A stretch of DNA of 8,828 bases. Source: Calditrichota bacterium. GTDB taxonomy: Bacteria; Calditrichota; Calditrichia; RBG-13-44-9; J075. Below the pieces are notes generated by a model. The model made no database searches, had not been told where the DNA came from, and was given only the letters and a program-made list of their open reading frames with translations. The translations under genes and the position numbers were made by a program. Of the stretch, positions 5,364 through 8,828 are shown piece by piece. How positions within the stretch are numbered: the stretch's first letter is position 1; every line of letters begins with the position of its first letter. The DNA is taken from assembly GCA_024275555.1 (NCBI GenBank), contig JAJRYW010000622.1, positions 1 to 8,828 on the forward strand, written 5' to 3'.

Positions 5364-5756
5364 ATGGTAATTGAATTAACCTGGCAGACCATGATTAGTC
5401 TGTCCGTGGTTGTTTTGGTCGCTTTTTTGATACCGGTGCTGCTTCAGTTGCGGCGGTCGGCTCAGAAGGTGGAGCGGCTTGCCGATGAATTAGAGACCCA
5501 GTTGCCGGATATACTTAAAAATTTAAATCAAATCACGGCCGACCTGGCCGCGATGGTGCATTCCGGACGCAACCAGGTCGAGGCAATTGGAGAAGCAGTC
5601 AACCAGGCCAAAGGGCTGGTCGACAATATGGTGCATTTCGAGAAAGATGTTAAAAATCGTCATCGGCGCTCATTGCTGCAATCCTTTAAAGTCCTTTCCG
5701 CTGCGGTAAAAGCAGTGCAGGCGTTTATCCTGGCGTTTGGCAAACGGCGTCAATAA
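5364..5756 (+). CDS. ytxG: DUF948 (YtxG-like) membrane protein
   Basis: 130 residues with one N-terminal transmembrane segment (about 9-29) followed by QLRRSAQKVERLADELE. The rest is a long helical region with heptad hydrophobics (LPDILKNLNQITADLAAMV and onward) and a basic C-terminus (FGKRRQ). This matches the DUF948 family (PF06103), whose role is unknown and which is often encoded beside YtxH. GGAG about 6 bases before the ATG supports the start; the overlapping upstream ATG is out of frame and meets a stop after two codons. Both YtxG and YtxH have one membrane anchor plus a coil, so a direct or shared envelope role is plausible but inferred. The symbol is by family resemblance only. The TPR gene follows after 74 bp, probably in the same transcript. 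Confidence 0.75.
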   Translation: MVIELTWQTMISLSVVVLVAFLIPVLLQLRRSAQKVERLADELETQLPDILKNLNQITADLAAMVHSGRNQVEAIGEAVNQAKGLVDNMVHFEKDVKNRHRRSLLQSFKVLSAAVKAVQAFILAFGKRRQ

Positions 5757-5830
5757 AATATTGATGCTCGGGAGAATTTGCAGAAAAATATCAAGAATTC
5801 ACCAAAAAACTGCGATAATAACTCATAATT

Positions 5831-7036
5831 ATGCAATTACTGGAGAGGCATATTCAAGCCAATGGTGACCATGCCTTGTTAAAATCTATGGCAGATATAG
5901 GGCTGAACGAAAATTTATCGGTAGGGAAACGCGAATTCCACATCCAAACCGCTACCCTGGTGGACGACGGCGTGGTACGCACGGAAGTATTCGAGCACGG
6001 CCGACTGCTGTTCGTCGAGAATCATCTTTACGAACGCAGAAACCTTGCCGCGAATGACAGTGCGGATGGCCGTTTGCGTACCCTGGTGGATCGCTTTCAC
6101 CAATCGGTTATCGAAGAAATTGATAGCCTTTTTGATATTTCCGAACGGCTCTTTAAGCAGGAAAACGCCTCGGCCCACGAAAAAATCGGCCAGGTCTTTT
6201 TGCATACCCACATTTTTGATCGCGCCGAAAAACATTTTCTCAAAGCAATGGAATTAGATCGAAACCGCTATTCCAGCTTTATTTACCTGGGGCGCTGCTA
6301 CTACTGGCAAAAGCGCTATAACGAGGCCATCGAAATCCTTTCTCAACTGATCAATCGCCAGGTGCGTTACCCGGATATGTATAACCTGATGGGACTGGTG
6401 ATGATGGAGAAGAAAAATTTCCGCCAGGCCCTCCAGTATTTTAAAGAAGCCCTGAAACGCAACCCCAAATACATCGAGGCCTACTTTAACCTGGCCGAAG
6501 CAATCGCGCGGCGTTTGCTTACCCTGACCGGTGAAAAGCGTGAAACGGAAGCCCGCAAAAGCGTCGAATTCCTCAAAATTCTGATGAAGAAAATCGATCA
6601 TCACGGCAAAGCCGATGATCAAAAGCAGTGTGCTTTGGTAAACAAGGCCCTGGTGCGCCGAGATTTGAAAAAAGCATTGGCTTACCTGCATGAATACCGG
6701 GAAGAAAAATTTGTCCGGACTACTCCCCCGGAAATTACCGGTTACAAGTTTTACCTGCGCTTATTATTCGGGAGAGAGGAAATCTCCGAGGAACTCCTGG
6801 GCAGTTACGAGAAAAAGCTGGCCCGGGCCGTGCAGGAGCAACCGGATTTTCCGGACCTCTGGTATTTCTTAGCCCTGATTCACCTGATGCAGTGCCGCTA
6901 TTTTTTTCTGCGCGGCTTAGATAATTTCCGCGATGCCACACGAATCAATCCTCAATTTGATAGAGCCGTGAAAAATTTGCGTTTGGTCGAAAATGACGGC
7001 CGGGAGTTTCTCTCGTTGATCAAAGCCATTGTATAA
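5831..7036 (+). CDS. Tetratricopeptide-repeat protein, function unknown
   Basis: 401 residues, no signal peptide and no membrane segment, so cytoplasmic by default. Residues 1-105 form a non-TPR N-terminal domain with alternating beta-like stretches (EFHIQTATLVDDGVVRTEVF, RLLFVENHLYERR) that I do not recognise. Canonical TPR units follow at about 115-148 (IFDRAEKHFLKAMELD), 149-180 (YLGRCYYWQKRYNEAIEIL), 181-214 (YNLMGLVMMEKKNFRQALQYFKEALKRNP) and a partial unit from 215. A helical linker leads to one more TPR-like unit near the C-terminus (LWYFLALIHL to DATRINPQFDRAV). TPRs make protein-binding superhelices, so this is likely a scaffold or co-chaperone-type partner. There is no clear Shine-Dalgarno site; ATG 5831 is the first possible start after an in-frame TAA at 5819-5821. 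ATG 5888 is an alternative without a better ribosome site. Confidence 0.82.
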   Translation: MQLLERHIQANGDHALLKSMADIGLNENLSVGKREFHIQTATLVDDGVVRTEVFEHGRLLFVENHLYERRNLAANDSADGRLRTLVDRFHQSVIEEIDSLFDISERLFKQENASAHEKIGQVFLHTHIFDRAEKHFLKAMELDRNRYSSFIYLGRCYYWQKRYNEAIEILSQLINRQVRYPDMYNLMGLVMMEKKNFRQALQYFKEALKRNPKYIEAYFNLAEAIARRLLTLTGEKRETEARKSVEFLKILMKKIDHHGKADDQKQCALVNKALVRRDLKKALAYLHEYREEKFVRTTPPEITGYKFYLRLLFGREEISEELLGSYEKKLARAVQEQPDFPDLWYFLALIHLMQCRYFFLRGLDNFRDATRINPQFDRAVKNLRLVENDGREFLSLIKAIV

Positions 7037-7070
7037 TTGTTGCGCTGAATTTCTTTGATCCTGGCGGGGG

Positions 7071-7086
7071 TGTGATTGCAATCACC
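7071..7086. promoter_or_regulatory. CRP/FNR-like palindrome
   Basis: GTGATTGCAATCAC (7072-7085) is a perfect 14-bp palindrome. Written as TGTGA-N6-TCACC (7071-7086) it matches the CRP half-site consensus at 9 of 10 bases. The inner TGAT-N4-ATCA also fits an FNR-type core. It lies 35 bases after the TPR stop. No T-run follows, so it is not a normal terminator. There is no good gene start close downstream, so its use as an operator is uncertain. Confidence 0.35.
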
Positions 7087-7477
7087 ACTGTGAGCATGGA
7101 AGGAAAATACCTTACAGGACGGCGGGAATTAAACCAAAAGCAACGAATGTCGCTTCCGGGTGCTCCCTCTTTAGTGTTATTGCATATCCAACTATTTGCT
7201 TTTCCTGCCGGCATCATAAATAGAGGTTGGCTGAAGGAGCGACCGCTCGGTTCGGGTAACCGTAACAGACAGGAATGCACAGGAATTACACTCAACAACA
7301 TGCGATCCCATGGTTTTTAAGCGCTTTCGCACATTTTGCCCGGCCGGGCAGCCGTCTTTGGTGGAGCAAATCGAGCCAGCCAGGTCGACCGGGATCCGAA
7401 AGAGGCTGCCGGGTTCATTAGACTTTGTTACCTTTTAATGAACTGTAATTATTAACCTTAAAAAACCACTGTCATTT

Positions 7478-7492
7478 TCTGCCTACGGCAGA
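7478..7492. repeat. Short stem-loop TCTGCC-TAC-GGCAGA
   Basis: A perfect 6-bp stem with a 3-nt loop. The reverse complement reads TCTGCCGTAGGCAGA, a word type common in dispersed intergenic repeats. It abuts the larger inverted repeat at 7507-7607. Confidence 0.6.
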
Positions 7493-7506
7493 CAGGCGAA
7501 CTCCAG

Positions 7507-7607
7507 GGACGGAGAGAGAAATCTGTGCGTATTCGACATTAAATTTGCGGAAATAATTGTAAATTAAAGATAAAGTTTTGAGTGTTAACAGATTTCTCTC
7601 TTCGTTC
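7507..7607. repeat. 20-bp inverted repeat enclosing an AT-rich spacer
   Basis: AGAGAGAAATCTGT (7513-7526) is the exact reverse complement of 7588-7601. The pairing extends to 7507-7512 with 7602-7607 if G-T pairs are allowed, giving 20 bp in all. The 61-bp spacer is AT-rich and non-coding. The arms could be terminal repeats of a small element of about 100 bp, or a large stem-loop. No flanking target duplication is evident. Confidence 0.7.
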
Positions 7608-7637
7608 GTGGCAACGCCATCCCGCGCCAATGCCAAC

Positions 7638-7668
7638 GGCGCCACGTTGTGGCGGCGCCACGTTGTGG
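7638..7668. repeat. Tandem 15-mer GGCGCCACGTTGTGG (two copies)
   Basis: Exact copies at 7638-7652 and 7654-7668, separated by one C (period 16). Each unit contains a hairpin CCAC-GTT-GTGG; the first extends to CGCCAC/GTGGCG (7640-7645, 7649-7654). It sits 65 bases before the response-regulator remnant. Confidence 0.85.
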
Positions 7669-7732
7669 TTGGGAAAATGACATAAGTTATGTAGTAATAT
7701 AAGCTTAGCTTGTAATAAGGTCTAATATCCTG

Positions 7733-8059
7733 ATGCTTTCTATCTATGAAGACGACGCCAATATGTCTCGCGCCATCTGCGCCGGCGGCGCACCCATAAC
7801 CCCGGTGATTGCCCGCAAGGTGATGACCATGTTCCGCAACTTTGCCCCGGCGCCGCTCCGTGCGGAAGTCAAGCTGACCCCGCGGGAAAAAGAGGTGCTC
7901 GCCGCCCTGGTGGATGGCCTGGATTACAAACAAATCGCCGAACGGCTCTTCATCAGCTTTGACACGGTGCGCAATCACCTGCACCATATTTACGAGAAGC
8001 TCCAGGTGCACTCTAAATCGGAAACAGTCGCCAAAGCACTGAAACGGCGGCTGATCTGA
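7733..8059 (+). pseudogene. Decayed NarL/LuxR-type response regulator (REC mostly lost, HTH intact)
   Basis: The 108-codon frame ends in a complete LuxR/NarL DNA-binding domain (about 47-108: LTPREKEVLAALVDGL, then YKQIAERLFISFDTVRNHLHHIYEKL and SKSETVAKALKRRLI). Before it, MLSIYEDDANMSRAICA matches the beta4-alpha4 part of a receiver domain. This is joined directly to GGAPITPVIARKVMTMF, which is the REC-HTH linker. In intact relatives roughly 23-26 residues, including the conserved Lys of GYLLK, lie between these parts. The receiver start with the phospho-Asp is also absent. Homology (NILMLS) begins before the ATG, and a TAG at 7706-7708 blocks that frame, so the ATG is only an internal Met. 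AAGG at 7717-7720 is a poor ribosome site. It is probably a pseudogene, though a stand-alone HTH protein cannot be excluded. No partner histidine kinase is visible. Confidence 0.7.
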
Positions 8060-8095
8060 AATCCACGCAAAGCAACGAAGAAAAAAAACACCCCT

Positions 8096-8121
8096 CGTTG
8101 TAAAACTTCTGTTTTGCAACG
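8096..8121 (+). repeat. Hairpin with 11-bp stem after the regulator remnant
   Basis: CGTTGTAAAAC (8096-8106) pairs with GTTTTGCAACG (8111-8121) across a TTCT loop, with a single T-G pair. There is no T-run. It may be an mRNA 3'-end structure or part of a dispersed palindromic repeat. Confidence 0.7.
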
Positions 8122-8133
8122 CAACAGGAACAG

Positions 8134-8172
8134 AAACTCTGTTTCCAATGGAGCCAGGCCGAAACGGAGTTT
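8134..8172 (+). repeat. Hairpin AAACTCTGTTTC / GAAACGGAGTTT
   Basis: Bases 8134-8145 and 8161-8172 form a 12-bp stem with one T-G pair and a 15-nt loop. The pairing can resume outside it as CAGGAA with TTCCTG after a small bulge. It lies 12 bases after the previous hairpin, so the two make a tandem structured unit. Confidence 0.65.
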
Positions 8173-8542
8173 CCTGCCCCGGTGCATCTGAAGGGCGTAT
8201 TGGGGGATTTAAGCAGATTGTCCGTTTTTGCATTGAATAATGTTCTGCGTTTTTCTGCGTCAAATTTCCAACCCGTGATGCCGCTACCGGGCTCATTTTC
8301 AACCGGAGGCGAACATGTTCTCTACGGAGTTATTGTGTCTCCGGGGCTGTTTTGTCTATAAACATTTCACCCCCAAATGTGCAGGCGCTACACGGTTTTG
8401 GGCCGCCTAACCCTGTCAGGGAGAGTAAAATTGCCATTGTCTTTCCCCGCCAACCCTCTTTGGGATAACCTGTTAAAAATTGTCCGGTGCTGTACTCGTG
8501 ATTTACACCATCCTGCTATTTTTACAATGAATTTCTTCAATT

Positions 8543-8579
8543 GTTGATTTCCGCCAAAAAATCAACCAACTTATTTTTG
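8543..8579 (+). promoter_or_regulatory. Putative promoter of the exported-protein gene, with inverted repeat
   Basis: TATTTTTG (8572-8579) is an exact TAnnTTTG core, 84 bases before the ATG. TTTC (8548-8551) lies 20 bases upstream, 3 of 4 matches to the -33 element. An 8-bp inverted repeat GTTGATTT (8543-8550) and AAATCAAC (8559-8566) overlaps the -33 region and ends 5 bases before the core, an operator-like placement. Both roles are inferred. Confidence 0.4.
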
Positions 8580-8663
8580 TCACCCATAAAAACAATATCA
8601 TTCTTACGCAGCGCTTCATTTAGCGGGACTCAATTCCGGATTTATTAACTTGAGGAGGTAAAT

Positions 8664-8828
8664 ATGAGAGGCGTAATTTCCACCGGAATATGCCTGCTAT
8701 TGTATGTCAGTATCCTTCAGGCAGCCGGAGAAAAATCCGCCCCCCCCCCGGCAAACCGCACCCCCCTGGTTATCGGAGATGTAGTTGTCATGGACGTCAA
8801 CAACGTGGAGCTTCCCCTGAACAATGAC
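8664..8828 (+). CDS. Exported protein, N-terminal part (runs off the window)
   Basis: The frame is open for 55 codons to the right edge. GAGGAGGT (8652-8659) is the strongest Shine-Dalgarno site in the window, 4-5 bases before the ATG. Residues 1-21 form a Sec signal peptide (a single Arg, then a hydrophobic core STGICLLLYVSIL) with a likely cut near QAAG. The mature start SAPPPANRTP is proline-rich because it is encoded by a C10 run (8740-8749) and a C6 run (8761-8766). It continues LVIGDVVVMDVNNVELPLNND. The NNVELPLNND style recalls large secreted proteins of FCB bacteria, whose ends may carry a sorting domain, but the family cannot be named from 55 residues. It is in frame at the present tract length. 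Confidence 0.8.
   Translation, partial: MRGVISTGICLLLYVSILQAAGEKSAPPPANRTPLVIGDVVVMDVNNVELPLNND

Larger units (their letters stand above)
7037..7732. other. Long gene-free region rich in palindromes
   Basis: About 700 bp with no supportable gene. A 74-codon frame from ATG 7096 to 7320 has no ribosome site and no family look. Features seen: a 14-bp palindrome at 7072-7085, GCCCGGCCGGGC at 7338-7349 with a related GGCTGCC at 7408-7414, a stem-loop TCTGCC/GGCAGA at 7478-7492, a 20-bp inverted repeat at 7507-7607, a doubled 15-mer at 7638-7668, and palindromes at 7680-7692 and 7701-7711. The region looks like accumulated intergenic repeats plus the eroded 5' part of the response-regulator gene. 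Confidence 0.55.
8060..8663. other. Gene-free region between the regulator remnant and the exported protein
   Basis: About 600 bp with no convincing gene. It opens with two strong hairpins (8096-8172). A repeated TTCTGCGT word lies at 8243-8250 and 8253-8260. A 31-codon frame at 8315-8410 has GGAGG 5 bases before its ATG but no recognisable content. The last 130 bases hold an inverted repeat and a TAnnTTTG promoter core for the gene at 8664. I see no known riboswitch consensus. Confidence 0.5.

Noticed and set aside
7096..7320. 74-codon forward frame after the TPR gene
   Set aside because: No Shine-Dalgarno site, no recognisable family, and an odd composition. It starts just beyond a palindrome and is best taken as a chance opening.
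7338..7414. GCCCGGCCGGGC palindrome and GGCTGCC as a terminator
   Set aside because: No T-run follows either arm, the pairing is imperfect and the arms are about 60 bases apart.
7472..8302. 276-codon reverse-strand frame
   Set aside because: It lies antisense to the regulator HTH and extends across inverted repeats and hairpins. The peptide has no domain look, while the forward frame has a clear LuxR-type HTH.
8281..8470. Possible riboswitch upstream of the exported-protein gene
   Set aside because: Short G/C-rich complementary words are present (CCCTG/CAGGG), but I could match no known cobalamin, c-di-GMP or other aptamer consensus.

Overview
The window looks like chromosomal DNA from a free-living, Gram-negative-type bacterium of moderate GC content, probably in the FCB superphylum (Bacteroidota, Chlorobiota, Calditrichota and relatives). 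This assignment is an inference. It rests on exact TAnnTTTG promoter cores (the Bacteroidota-type -7 element) ahead of three genes, a lipoprotein signal peptide of SPII type, a Sec-exported protein at the right edge, and a NarL-type response-regulator C-terminus of the kind common in that group. No rRNA, tRNA, CRISPR array, phage gene or complete insertion sequence is visible.

Layout. Bases 2-124 are the 3' end of an unrecognised gene. Bases 125-616 are a repeat-rich intergenic region: an 80-bp direct repeat in two copies, a 7-bp tandem repeat, and G/C-rich inverted repeats that may form alternative RNA folds ahead of sucC. Then come sucC and sucD (617-2686), encoding both subunits of succinyl-CoA synthetase, closed by a strong intrinsic terminator. 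ndk (GTG start at 2847) has its own promoter and terminator. Next is a lipoprotein of the endonuclease/exonuclease/phosphatase fold (3400-4305). A ytxH-like gene (4458-4853) and a ytxG-like DUF948 gene (5364-5756) follow. A 510-bp gap separates them, holding a 110-nt hairpin and a 138-bp element that resembles a MITE with 8-bp target duplications. A TPR protein (5831-7036) follows ytxG closely.

The last 1.8 kb is gene-poor. It holds many palindromes, a decayed NarL/LuxR response regulator (7733-8059) and the first 55 codons of an exported protein that carries a run of ten C residues just after its signal peptide.

Working together: SucCD makes ATP or GTP from succinyl-CoA in the TCA cycle, and Ndk equalises NTP pools, so these neighbours are functionally linked. 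YtxH, DUF948 and TPR proteins suggest a small envelope or stress-related cluster, but no substrate can be read from the sequence. I found no convincing new multi-gene system. The most distinctive signals are the MITE-like element between ytxH and ytxG, the internally deleted response regulator, the C10 tract, and the hairpin-rich intergenic repeats.
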